This document shows, piece after piece, positions 31,739 to 43,372 of a stretch of DNA of 64,000 bases. This DNA comes from Apoderus coryli (lineage: Eukaryota; Arthropoda; Insecta; Coleoptera; Attelabidae), in NCBI GenBank assembly GCA_911728435.2, contig OU452202.1, positions 4,877,135 to 4,941,134 on the forward strand, read 5' to 3'. The notes under the pieces were generated by a model, which was given only the letters and a program-made list of their open reading frames with translations, searched no databases and had not been told where the DNA came from. The translations under genes were made by a program, and so were the position numbers. Numbering within the stretch: the first letter of the stretch is position 1; every line of letters starts with the position of its first letter.

Positions 31739-34609
31739 TTTACAAAAAACTTTCGCTAAATCAGCCTGCAATTAGAAAACCACTTTGTTATAATAATATT
31801 ACCCTAATTATAATAAATAAGAAATCGCATAAACATTTTTGCTCTCAGAGCACAACTACCATTTAAAGTTATGCTCAAATTAGAGTATAAACTCTATAAT
31901 ATAAATTATGATGCACTTGAAAGATTAATTCGATTAGAAAATTTTCTACAAAACACAATAAACTTGTAATTTATTCATCAAATAGCAATAAATCTGATCA
32001 TGTTTAGTAAATCAACATTCAGATAAAGTGATATGAACAACAACGCCAATATATCTAGTCATCGTGTAACCAGAACCAACAAAGATGCAAATTAGCGATA
32101 TAAATAATGTGGATACGACGTTATTATAAATAAGTAAGGATGTTTGGTACGGAAGCGTTGTCATTTTGACAAATCGTATCACACTTTAGAGAACAGCCTT
32201 GATGCTCGGCTTCGTATTATATAGCTTATTCACAATTCAGAAGAAACGCAGGTAACGTATATACCGATAAATACACGAATTATATGAATTATTTATAATT
32301 TTGAATTCCACACGCACACATTGAGAATACAGTATAATATGTTCTCACAGGGGATTATATTGTTTGGCATTAATATTCCGACACGTTGTGACATCTCACT
32401 TATTATTACCGTATCTGATTTTTTATTACGATTATTAGTTTAACTTTTGTAGGTATTTTCAGAGAGATATACTGAGCGCGTGACAAATGTTATTGGAATA
32501 CTTCGTTGGGTGCTGCACAATTTAATATTAGTGATTTATATCTACAAATTTAACAATCATTGGCTTGACTTCATTGTTTTAAGTAATCCCAAATTTTTAA
32601 CCGTTTTGAGGAAGATTTTTAAAACAAAGATTGCCTCTATTCAGAGTGTCTCAAGATGAATCTTTTCTGAGATATTTCGATCTATATGTCACAAAAATCA
32701 TGTTATTTGCTAACCAATAACGGAGCCATATATCATTCATATAAATTATTCTGAATCGTCAATATTTCAAGAACTGTATATTTTTGTTATGTACCATTGC
32801 TATTAAGCAACTTATTAAAGTCACAGTTGTTACCTTATTAATGTAATATGAATAATTATCAATATAGAAGATTGAAGACAAAATTTACCTGATTAGATAA
32901 TACTAATTCTTTCCTATACAGGGTGAATCAAGCACTTTTTCCCATTGAACCCATGTCCGCAAATGCTTCGTTATCGAGATACAGGGTGTCCAAATTTAGC
33001 TTTTTTGTTCATTTCTCAATAACTCTAACCAATTTTGACGAAATTTTACATGCATTTGGGGCTCGATAACCTAAAATAATCTGCATTATTTTGACTTTCA
33101 CTGACTGTTATTGGCGTAGATATAGGGGGCTTCTGGGTAAATTTTACACATAAATTAATTCAAGACAGCTTTGGCAAGCTTCAGTATTTTAAAATATTAC
33201 GTCTACTCCACCAAATTACTCATATATATGTGCAAATTCAAATTGTGGTGCCAGAGATGTTCCGGAAACTTAAATTTCCATCATCTAGTATACATAGTCA
33301 CGTTTACAAGTCAAACACAATATGGCATGGATTATTTAAACATCTATACAAACAACTAGTGGAAATTATTGAAACATAAAAGTGTTATAAAATTAAACAC
33401 TTTTTGTTAAGAAATTGAGAGTCTAAGAATATATGTGCTACTTAAATATTACAAATGTTCAGTATTTTTCCTTATATAATGTTTCTTTTTGTATATCATA
33501 ATTATTATTGTTTTTGTTTCTAAAAATTTTGAAATCTAGAATTTCACAATAAAATGGTTTACAGACAAATAATGTACTGCTTCCCAGAGAGCCTATAAGA
33601 ACATCCAACCAAAACGATGCACCCTGTACATTAATCTATTTAAAATCATTATTTCTTCACAAAACTGAAATGTAACCTGTATATTATTTAGGAAAAAGGA
33701 GAAAGATTTTAGATACTAAATTAATGTCTTGAGGCTATATACCTCTTCACCTGCCATGTTATATAGGTATCTGATAAACCATAAATAATCATTTGTGTTT
33801 AAATTTTCCAGAAGCTGTCAATCAAAATTACTTAAGCACCCACAATAATCACATGCCGCTACACAATCAGCTTAAATGATGCTTTTTTAAATTCCTATTT
33901 ATGATTTATATTTTTAGTGCAAAAAAGATATTTTAGTCAATCCAAAGTAGTATAAATATGGTGATTTGTAATCTCTATTCGGAAGAGCTCCTTGTTTGCC
34001 AACGACTCACCCTCTCACGGTTCTTTCCTATTTTTGTGACAGACTGGGATGTTCTTGCATTAGTGATTTATTTGTTTGGCGCAGTTATCTATTTATTTTA
34101 GGCATCATTTATTGTATAGGTGAGTAAATCCACAGCCTTTTCAGTCAAGCCTTACCACAATACGGTTGGTAAACGAGTCTACTCTACATACTCGTTTGAT
34201 CTCTCTGTCTTAAAAGCAATTCGCCGCCCGTATAGTAATAGTATAGTATCTTATAGTGTATATAGTAGCGGGCCAGAATGTGGCTGGGATTGCGACGAGT
34301 CGATGCCGTTTTTAGCGTCTACTGACCCTTCTTATCTATAGTTATTATTCGATACGGCCGGTGAGTGGTCGCAAAGAAAATATTTGGGAACTATTTGGTT
34401 CGTATTTTGGAACACAGAATTCTAAATTTTAATATTTTTTAATATTGCAGTTATTAAAAATATTAATTTTCCTTAAATTTAAATCGGCCTTTATGAATAA
34501 TGATTTTTTTTCTTTGGAACGTTCGATTTGTTCACATTTTCGTTTTCGGCTGATTTCCTAGGTATTGGAATTTTTTTTGACATGATATTTAGGCAAATAA
34601 ACTAATATC
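31739..34609. other. Long non-coding stretch
   Basis: There is no clear gene. ACAGGGTGAATCAAGCACTT (32920) and ATACAGGGTGTCCAAATTTA (32979) open two repeat-like blocks, and GCACCCTGTACATT at 33619 may close one. A possible promoter and first exon at 33951-34120 is listed separately. Confidence 0.4.
33951..34125 (+). promoter_or_regulatory. Possible TATA box with first exon and splice donor
   Basis: TATAAATA stands at 33951-33958. About 160 bases on, TAG|GTGAGTAAA (34117-34126) matches the donor consensus well. Between them is a GC-richer stretch (CTCACCCTCTCACGGTTC). An open frame continues through the donor to 34341 but has no ATG at its start. This is weak evidence for a host transcript. 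Confidence 0.2.
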
Positions 34610-35660
34610 TCTGAGACTTTAAAATAGCAGGAATCACTTACGTGAAAACATAAACACGCAAAAAACTTCTTGAGGAAATGCGTCATATTTTTATTTTTTG
34701 AGAAAACATCTCTAGGTTTTAAAATAGCCGAAATCAATTTATAGAGATTTTTAAATTATACAATAAAATCTTCGAAAAGTATCGAATTTGTTCTATTTTA
34801 ACGGAACGCCCAGTTTATATTTTATTTTTAGATGCATCACTCGACTCCTAGTGTTATTTGAAAATTTGGCGGTTGTGACCACCCCTATCACAGGGCTAAA
34901 GCGATTTCAACCAAAAACTAATGGGTTCATCCTAGTACTCCCTAAATTCATACACCAAAATTTAGTTGGTTAATTTCAGGAGGATTTTATTATCTCATAG
35001 TTTCTTTGTCGTATCTTTTGTTCTCTGGTGCCATATTAGGCAATGGGGTGGATTTTATCTTCAGTCTTAAAATATTAATTGCATTATTAATCATTACTTA
35101 TTTTAAAATTGTAATTTTGAAATATTTCCTTACCTTAGATCAGTTTACGCATTATATTCTAGAAATTATTCTAAACATAAACATGCAAAAAACTTCATGC
35201 GGAAATGCGTCATATTTTTTCAGAAAATATCTTTGAGATTTTAGAATAACAGAAATCGCTTACATGAAACCATATTCACGCATTATATTCTAGATATTAT
35301 CCTAAACATAAACACGCAAAAAACTTCGTGCGGAAATGCGTCATAATATTTTGTTTTTCAGAAAATATCTCTGAGACTTTAGAATAACAGAAATCAGTAT
35401 TTTTGTTTGAAAAAATATATCTTAGACTTTAGAATAGCCGAAATCACTTACATGCAAACATTTGCATGCATTATATTCTAGACAATATAAACACGCAAAA
35501 AACTTCTTGTGAAAATGCGTCATAATAAAAAAAAATCATAAAATATAATGTGACTTCATAATAGCCGAAATAGTTACATGAAACATGTTTACGCATATAT
35601 TCTAGTCATATCATTCTAAACATAAACACACAAAATACTTATTGCGGAACTGAGCCAATT
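34610..35660 (+). repeat. Degenerate tandem array, about 132-bp unit
   Basis: The signature AAACACGCAAAAAACTTC followed by GGAAATGCGTCAT recurs at 34651, 35179, 35311, 35491 and 35625 (the last degenerate). Each is followed by an ATCTCTGAGACTTTAGAATA block and a GCATTATATTCTAGA block. The first unit is separated from the rest by a repeat A middle part (34800-34980). No coding function is seen. Confidence 0.75.
34800..34980 (+). repeat. Dispersed repeat A, middle-part copy in the array
   Basis: ACCCCTATCACAGGGCTAAA, GCGATTTCAACCAAAA and CACCAAAATTTAG match 12675-12750. Confidence 0.65.
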
Positions 35661-35862
35661 TTGTCTGAAATACACAATTCTATTTCTTTTTCATGTAGTA
35701 AGATATTACCTAACTACATTCTCTGGATAATTCATCAGTCTTACCTGAACAATTATTACCGCATTAAAATCTCATGATGATTTGATCATAAACTAACCTA
35801 ACCTACCACTAGATATTCTATATTCAAAAATTGGAAATAAAAGAGTAATATTTTTTCAGAGA
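35661..35862. other. Spacer before the RTE LINE
   Basis: No gene is seen. The TE boundary near 35855 is not marked by a repeat I can identify. Confidence 0.35.
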
Positions 35863-37122
35863 GCTGTGATTCGACCCAGAAACTTAATCAAATATTATCC
35901 AATAAGCGAATTAAGTGAAACACAATTTGGATTTCGCAACAACCTTGGAACCAGAGAAGCACTGTTTAGTCTTCAGGTCTTAGTTCAAAGATGCAGAGAC
36001 GTGCAGCAGCCAGTCTTCTTGTGTTTTATTGACGTTGAGAAGGCCTTTGATAGGGTCAAGCACGACGAAATGATTAGAATTCTGCAGCTGGTGGGAATCG
36101 ATGATAAGGACCTGCGAATCATTGCGAATCTTTACTGGCATCAAAGTGCAAACATTCGACTGGGACGGAACACATCAGAAGAAGTGGAAATACGACGTGG
36201 AGTAAGGCAAGGGTGTATCTTGTCTCCTTTATTATTTAATTTATACTCGGAATATATCTTCAGAGAAGCCTTGGACAATGTGGAGGGTGGTATAAAAATA
36301 AATGGAATTAACATCAATAACTTGAGATACGCGGACGACACGGTGCTAATTGCTGCTAGTCAAGAAGAACTACAAATACTTGTAAACAGAGTGACCGAAT
36401 CATGTAACAAGTATGGTCTGAAACTCAATACTTTAAAAACCAAATTTATGGTTGTCAGCAAAACACCAATACCAGCAATACAAATCAGAGCATACGGGAT
36501 ACAGCTAGAAAAGGTTAACAACATCACATATTTGGGCGCCAATGTCAATGACAACTGGGACATGAGCAAAGAAATAAAGATCCGTATCGAAAAAGCTAGA
36601 ACCGCCTTCTATATAGATTAAAAAGAATTCTCTGCAACAAAGGAACCACTTTAAAATTAAAAATTAGATTAACACGTTGCTACATATTCTCCACATTACT
36701 CTACGGAGCAGAGAGTTGGACGCTGACCGACACATTATTGAAGAAGATGGAGGCTTTTGAAATGTGGGTCTACAGAAGAATTCTCCGAATAAGCTGGATG
36801 GACCGAATAAGTAATGAGATAGTCATACAACGAATGAAGAAAAGCACAGAAATAATTAAAACAATAAAAAGCCGAAAACTCGGATATTTCGGCCACGTGA
36901 TGAGGCACCCAGGAAAATATCATCTCCTTCATTTAGTGATGCAGGGTAAGATTGCCGGAAATAGAGGTCCAGGACGAAGAAGAAAATCTTGGCTCCGAAA
37001 TCTTCGAGATTGGTATCGCAAAACATCCGCCGAACTTTTTCGAGCTGCGATAAACAAAGTTATTATAGCCAATATGATTGCCAACGTTCGATAATCGGAC
37101 ATGGCATCAGAAGAAGAAGCGA
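35863..37122 (+). mobile_element. RTE-clade LINE, 5'-truncated
   Basis: Continuous RTE-type RT coding from about 35866 is followed by a short 3' end with GGCATCAGAAGAAGAAG (37103-37119). GAA-type 3' repeats are typical of this family, and the fragment at 5665-6185 shares it. The endonuclease domain is missing. Confidence 0.85.
35866..37094 (+). pseudogene. RTE reverse transcriptase, C-terminal two-thirds
   Basis: A 251-residue open frame begins mid-domain with SELSETQFGFRNNLGTREAL. Motif A is VFLCFIDVEKAFDRVKHDEM, motif B RRGVRQGCILSPLLFNLYSE and the catalytic loop NNLRYADDTVLIA. The thumb is LKLNTLKTKFMVVSK, followed by YLGANVNDNWD. The frame ends at TAG (36619-36621) through a small shift near KARTAFY. 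It resumes in another frame (RCYIFSTLLYGAESWTLT) and again at 36738 with MEAFEMWVYRRILRISWMDR, RKLGYFGHVMRHPG and GNRGPGRRRKSWLRNLRDWY, the standard C-terminus. All catalytic residues of the RT are intact. The copy is dead from 5' truncation and two frameshifts. The best relatives I know are HmRTE-like insect elements. Confidence 0.85.
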
Positions 37123-37319
37123 ATTAACTCGATCAAATACCTGCATGATACTTGTTTTGACGTTTTTGTTGTTCCGAGTCCTTTCGCAATATTTCGCCGC
37201 AGCGAATAATAAAGGACCGGCGCGCCCTAGGCGCTAGTGAGACCTAGCGACTTCTATTTATTTTTGTATATTTACATTCGGAATAACATTCAGAATATAT
37301 AGCAACTCACACAAACAAG

Positions 37320-37445
37320 ACTCAAAACAAAATTGACGCATTTCCGCCAGAAGTTTTTTTGCGTGTTTATGTTTGAAAAAGTATCTAGAATGTAAAGCAA
37401 ATACATGGTTCCATGTAACTGATTTTAGCTATTCTAAAGTCGAGA
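37320..37445 (-). repeat. Inverted single unit of the 132-bp repeat
   Basis: TGACGCATTTCCGCCAGAAG + TTTTTTTGCGTGTTTATG is the reverse complement of the array signature. It lies downstream of the RTE LINE, so the LINE sits between opposite-facing copies. Confidence 0.7.
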
Positions 37446-38730
37446 AATTGAAGATGACACATTGAAGCAGGAAAATTTTTGTGATTTGCTATTTAGTATC
37501 AACAAACAACAATATGTATGTTTCAAAATCTATTATTGATGGAACTGCTGATAATATTAATTTGCAAATAAAACATCCATAAACACAAAAACTTTATTTT
37601 TCTGCGGTATAACTTATAAAGTAACACAAACTTTTTTATTGCAATTGAGATGCATCTCAAAAACTAAGTATACTGAATCCATCAATCACCTTTCCTTGAC
37701 AGTTAAAAATCGCATAGTCCCCTCTATTTTCGGATTTCAAATTGCATTTAATTGTTTAATAGGTTTTATACCATTGTTGTCTGTTGTTGTGTTTGGTTGT
37801 AATTGTTGGGCGATTTTCGTTTCCCATCCAAGGCTAATTCGATATAATTCTCAGCGATTATTTTTTTCACTTTAAACGTTCTTTGATTGGAGGCTGTCAA
37901 TTCACGAGTGATAGATAGGAAATGAACCCTATGGTATCTTTGCTCTTGTTTTTTATTTTATAATCTCTTCTTTTTTCGGTTGTCTTGTAATTGTTCCAAA
38001 TTAGGGCTGACGGGAACATGTGAAATCAAAGAAACCAAAGCTTCTTAGGGATGTGATGCAATAAAATACTTTATGATTATAGTTCTGATACACCTAAAAC
38101 AATATATTAATTTGGAAACATAAAAATATGTGGAAGTTTGACAGCAGCAATTTTTATAAGAAGTATAGAATTAATAGTACGTTTTGAATTCTACATTTAC
38201 CTGCGCTTGTGTGGTGTGGATAGATACAGATTTTACTTTAAATGCCTTAACAGGTTATTTGTACAGGGTGAGCACTTTTTAATTGATCATATAAGATATA
38301 GAGGGTGCGGCTCCCGAAAACTTACTACCTCGTTTTTTACCTCTCCATATCATATAAATATGTAATAATTATAATAATAAGCGTATATTTCCAACAGTTT
38401 CACAAAAAAAAATCAATCAAATTACAGGAAATCTCTATAACTCAATAATTGCTTACAAGCAACGTATTATCAGTAATTACAAAGAACAATACAAGAAAAA
38501 ATGCAAACATTAATGATAATAACGATATTACAATAATAATCACAATATTATTAACAATAATAAACAACTACAATAATAAATACATCTACAATACATCTAT
38601 ACATATTCACGAAAGAGACACCGCACACAAGTGCAAGCAGCAATCAAATCATGACTGGATTGACCTAATTAGCTTTGCAACAAAGTTAAAGTATGCAGTT
38701 TTTCTTGAAAGTTTCTTTGACCCTTTCTTC
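37446..38730. other. Non-coding stretch
   Basis: GTACAGGGTGAGCACTTTTT at 38262 is another copy of the scattered terminal-type motif. No gene is recognised. Confidence 0.4.
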
Positions 38731-39797
38731 TATATAAATATGGTGACGATTTCTTGATTTTTGGTCAATAAATCAATCAATTAGAACTGAATGGTACACA
38801 AAACCTACTTGGTCATCACGGTACCTTAACTATCAATCATGTCACCCGTCATCACAAAAAAATCTGTTATTATTGGATTAGCTGATAGGGCGATCCAGCT
38901 TTCTGATACCGATTTTAGATCCAATTCCATAACAAAAGCAAAAAATGCATTAATGAAAAATAAATATCCTATAAATTTGATCAACAGAATTTTCAAGAAG
39001 AAGAATCCATAAATTTTATAATGGTATACAAAATAAACCAAAACAAACAAATCAAGACAGCCGTATATAGAGGGTTTATCACATCAACTGTCAACATTAT
39101 TTAAAAACTATAATATTAAAGTTTGTCATAAAGGTCACAATTTATTCTCAAATTTTTTTAGTTCTTTAAAATCAAAAACCCCAATCAATAAAAAGAGTAA
39201 CTTAATATATGAAATACCGTGGAAATCTACTGGATGTGAGGCAGTATACATTGGCCAAACATCACAGTACTTGGAAAACAGAATTAAAGGCCACAAATGC
39301 GATAAAAAAATAAAACTGCCTTAATAAATCACGAAAGTACAAATGATCATATATTTGATCACGATAATACCAAAATCTTAAAAAAAGAAACAAATTTCAA
39401 AAAGAGAGAATTTGAGCAAGGTATACACAGGAATTCTATGGATGGATTTGTCTATTACAGATTTAACTTAAAACTAGTTGAAATAGACATGAATTGTTTA
39501 ATAAACGATTTTAATTATGTTATGTTATTATATTATGTGATGTGATTGTACCTAAGTTGACGTTGTTTTAGTAATGCCCACGCTGTGCAGGTATGTTCTG
39601 TGTACAATGTGAAAGTTTGTGTAACTGTTGCCTAATTTTGTTAATATATAATTGTATGAAAAAAAAATCTTTTTGAAAAAGACAGAAAAAAAATTGTCGA
39701 AAGGTCAAGCTTAATTAAATGACTTTTAAAACAAAAAAATAAAGAAACAAGTTTAATTTATTTACCAAAAATCAAGAAATTGACACCATATAAATAT
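38731..39797 (+). mobile_element. Penelope-like element, 3' part, between 38-bp inverted repeats
   Basis: Left TATATAAATATGGTGACGAT + TTCTTGATTTTTGGTCAA (38731-38768) and right ACCAAAAATCAAGAAATTGA + CACCATATAAATATA (39763-39797) are inverted copies with few mismatches. They closely bracket the coding remnant. Penelope-like elements are known for direct or inverted flanking copies. Confidence 0.65.
38792..39542 (+). pseudogene. Penelope-like protein: RT C-terminus and GIY-YIG endonuclease
   Basis: The open frame from 38792 encodes WYTKPTWSSRYLNYQSCHPS then SVIIGLADRAIQLSD and INLINRIFKKKN, ending in TAA at about 39010-39012. This is the segment linking RT and nuclease in Penelope proteins. 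A second stretch has FKNYNIKVCHKGHNLFSNFF. The nuclease motif follows as NLIYEIPWKSTGCEAVYIGQ, in which YEI and VYIGQT are the two GIY-YIG strands, then LENRIKGHKCDKK. After a frameshift at about 39320, INHESTNDHIFDHDNTKIL and KKREFEQG complete the domain. The RT catalytic core is absent, so the copy is inactive. Confidence 0.8.
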
Positions 39798-41999
39798 ATG
39801 TATATGGAAGCTATTCATATAAGTTTCATGATATTTTTGTTTTACGTAAGTAGTTTGAAAAGAATGTCTGTCTATGTATCTGCCTGTACTCAAAAACCAC
39901 TACAATGTTGTACCTCATTTTTTTGTACATTTGAAGTACGAGACGGGTAGAATAAAATTTAAACCACCAACATTTTGGCGCGTTTTTAATGCTATCAAAA
40001 TATTGGCTTATATTAAAACTATTGCAAAAAAATAATCTTTAAAGAGATCTCTGGATACTATTAAGGGTAAGCAAATATTTAATTTACTACCTTCAAACGT
40101 AATGAATGCAAGGTGCCATGATCAATATGATTATATTGAATTCGTTAGACCCAGATACTCTGTTTGATGTGATTTTATACACGCTAATATCGATAGAGAA
40201 AATACTGGTTTGCCTTCAGAATCTGGTTCGGACAATGCTAACTTTTTAATCTCAGTTTACTATAAAAACTGAGCGTTTATCAAAATAATAGAAGGCGGAC
40301 CTTTTTTAAGCAAATTTCATTTGTTTTATTAATGTGAGCTCGAAAAGTGAAATATTCCAGCGACAAAAAATTTGTGGCGATATTTCCTCCCGCCCCCCTC
40401 ATGACTATAATTTTGGAAATACTTTTGGTTTGGATTATTAAGAATTAAAAATCAAATATATGTGTAAAATTTCATTGATGTATCTAAAACCGTTTCGTTA
40501 ATATTCACCAAAAAATCATCATTAGGGGCTAATTAAAACTCGTTTTGGTTTTTACACAAGTATATTATGTGACATTATTTGGTTTTTTTGCAATATAAAT
40601 TTTTTTGTACCACTAAATTTTAGCAGGAAAAAATTCCTAATCTTTTTCGAAACATCGAATAATTTAAATAAAAAATAACTGATGTCTACAATAAAATTAA
40701 AAAAAAAATATTTGGAAATACTTATAGCTAATCACCAAGAGCCTTACGGAAAAGATAAATGAGAAAAAGGTCACAGAATTGTTCCTTTTAAACTTAAATA
40801 TAATAAGCTGTTCGTACCTGGACGGCAACAGTGTATTTTTGATATAAGTAGTCAACAAAATTTCAGGTTTGAATGATTTTTATTTTGCATATTTTTTTAC
40901 ACTAGGTACTGTCGTTACTATTAACAACTACAAATATTACCATTAAATAGAACCCTCTCTATGATATCGAATCACAAAATTTCAGAAAAATGTCTTTATA
41001 ATGTGTCTCATGGTGAACACCTATTAGAATATTTTTGAAACTACTTCGATTTCAATGTAACAATGTTATAACTAAAACATTCATTTACTAACAATCGTAG
41101 AATTTGTGAAGAATTTTAAGAAATTTAGTATTTGAAATTAAATACGATAAAATTATAAAAATATAAATATGGGTTCCATTTCAATAGAATGACTCTGAAT
41201 TTTTTTACCTCAATTTCCATATAATTTTGTTACCACCCTTTATTAATAAATCGCAAAATGTTCTTACAAAGAACGCAATGAAATGGTTTAATTAAGGGTA
41301 TTAGGAAATTATTTTTTGTTCATAACACGTCAAATCTAACAATATTCTTGGGCCCACATTTTGTTTTTTATTAACCATTTTTAAATTGTTTGGAAAAAAA
41401 TATGAGAATCAACATCCACCTAGCTTGAAGGCTTTTCTGTCATTGTAAATGGAACAAAGTTGAAAAGAGGCAAAAATTACTGTGATTTGAGAGGAAATAT
41501 GAAATCTTGTAAATTTTATAGGAAGGCAGATTGATATATGAGCCCTATCAAATATTGCGCAAAAATCTAAAGAGTCACAAAATAAATTTTATTTTCAAAC
41601 AATAAACTTCTATAATAATAATATATTTTATATAGAAACGATATCTTATGTGCAAAAATCACAAACATAGTTGTCTTTTTCTGACCCCTAACATTACTCA
41701 CGAGGCTACGAACCTATAGATTCCCTCTGTGGTCTTCGGAAAATGAAATGGAACGACTTGGCCGATATTATCGATATCCATGTCATCGGCAGCGGAACAA
41801 ATAAATCAAAACCAGGTCCGAATATGGAACCTGGCTCATATTTGGATACGCAAAAAGCCCATATTACGTGTCATTCACACAAAATGCCACACTATTTTCG
41901 AGGATAAATGACTCAAAATCTACGTGAATGTTTACAAACCTTAAGGACAATAAAACACATTGTTGCGAATATTTTAAATCTAGTCAACTAATAATATAC
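39798..41999. other. Long non-coding stretch
   Basis: It holds one repeat D copy (listed separately). The moderately GC-richer patch at 41695-41900 is open in two frames but unrecognised. Nothing else can be supported. Confidence 0.4.
40675..40815 (-). repeat. Dispersed repeat D, copy on minus strand
   Basis: The reverse complement contains TCTGTGACCTTTTTCTCATT, AAGGCTCTTGGTG and ATTGTAGACATCAGTTATTT, matching 1375-1460 and 17745-17850. Confidence 0.6.
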
Positions 42000-42441
42000 T
42001 GTGACGAATATTAAAATGTCCCCTATGCTTAGAGATAAATAAATACATCCGGTAATACTATTGTAATCAGATCAAATCGTTCTCGAAAGCTCGCGACTGA
42101 AACTAACCAGAGGCGCATAATGTACCTCGCTTACAGTGTAGATCTGGAATGGACGTACGCGCGCCAGAATGTGTATTTACTGGAAGCGTTCGAGAAAGGA
42201 GAAAACCATATAAATAGCCAACGTATAACAGGGACAGACAATCAATCATGAAGTGAATAGTGACTAGTTGAGAACAGTGTTGTGACATAAATAAATAGTA
42301 GAAAAAAATAGTGAAAATATAGTCATAATGTTAATTCGTTTAAGTTATTAGTTTGTTTAAGCGTTTATTCTAAGGGTCAATAAATTAGTTTTAAATAAAG
42401 TGCATTAGTATTTCACACAACGAACTCAGAAAAACGTTACA
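42000..42441 (+). repeat. Solo LTR (Ty3/gypsy- or Bel-like)
   Basis: The 442-bp unit starts TGTGACGAATATTAAAATG and ends AAAACGTTACA. It has a TATA box (ATATAAATAG, 42208-42217), a likely start region (GGGACAGACAATCAATC) about 30 bases on, and AATAAA signals near 42380-42400. No primer site or coding region follows, as expected after LTR-LTR recombination. Flanking bases (ATAC and ATAT) are only a near-match for a target duplication. Confidence 0.65.
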
Positions 42442-43372
42442 ATATAAAATATACTTACACAATTTACTTCTAAATATATACCCAGATTTTCGTAAATACA
42501 TTCATCAGAACTTGTCGCCAACAGAATAACATTTCTATAGCCGACTATCGGTAAAACAGTTGGTCATGCAGTAATTTTAGTTTCAGCTAGTTTCGACAGA
42601 TGTCGCTGGATGACTGATATTTTAAGAGAGCTCACATTAAATGGAGATCTATTAACCGGAGATACCCTGTATACCAACATATATATCGACATTAAGTAAG
42701 GTGTGAAAAATAATAGTTGTATCTATACAATATATAATACATTACTTCTTATAAAAACCATAATAAAATTTTATATTTGCGAGACTTTCTACAATACCAG
42801 CGCAATACCAGTACATGCAAATATGCGTACCTTATTTATTATTTTGCGGATGACCCTCTGCAGTGCGTATTTTTCAAAATTTAGCACCCATATGCAAATC
42901 GCAGGAGGCAAAACATAAACTCCATTTCATGAAATATATGCGACACATTTACTGTATATGTATAAGCACCCATATACTCCGCGAAGATGGAAAATACCAA
43001 TCAATAATTTTTACGGCGGACAATAATGTTGCAGCTCCCCATGGAGAAAAGTAGCCTCGATAGACGTGTTATAAAAGAGTCATACCTAAGTGGTTTTGAA
43101 TATCGATATTTTAACGAATTTTGGAATATTTATTTTTTATTCATTTCAAAATATTTATATAATATTTTTTCGTATGCACGATTACTAAAAAACGGCTAAA
43201 CGGATTTTCACCAAATTTGCAACAAATAATATACTATCGGGCATGGGATCGCGCATGGTGATGGTTAGATTTTGGAACTCTTAGGACGTGACTGAAGAGT
43301 ATAGCAACAGGGTTAAAACGTAAAAAATCATAGTTTTTATTGTAACTCCTACAACTAACAAATATTCGAAAT
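42442..43372. other. Non-coding stretch
   Basis: AGATACCCTGTATACC occurs at 42660. No gene is recognised. Confidence 0.4.

Noticed and set aside
34120..34341. 73-codon ORF as a gene
   Set aside because: The nominal start is GTG within a splice-donor-like sequence; only the donor is worth noting.
41695..41900. GC-richer patch as a coding exon
   Set aside because: Open in two frames, but no splice sites of quality and no recognisable peptide.
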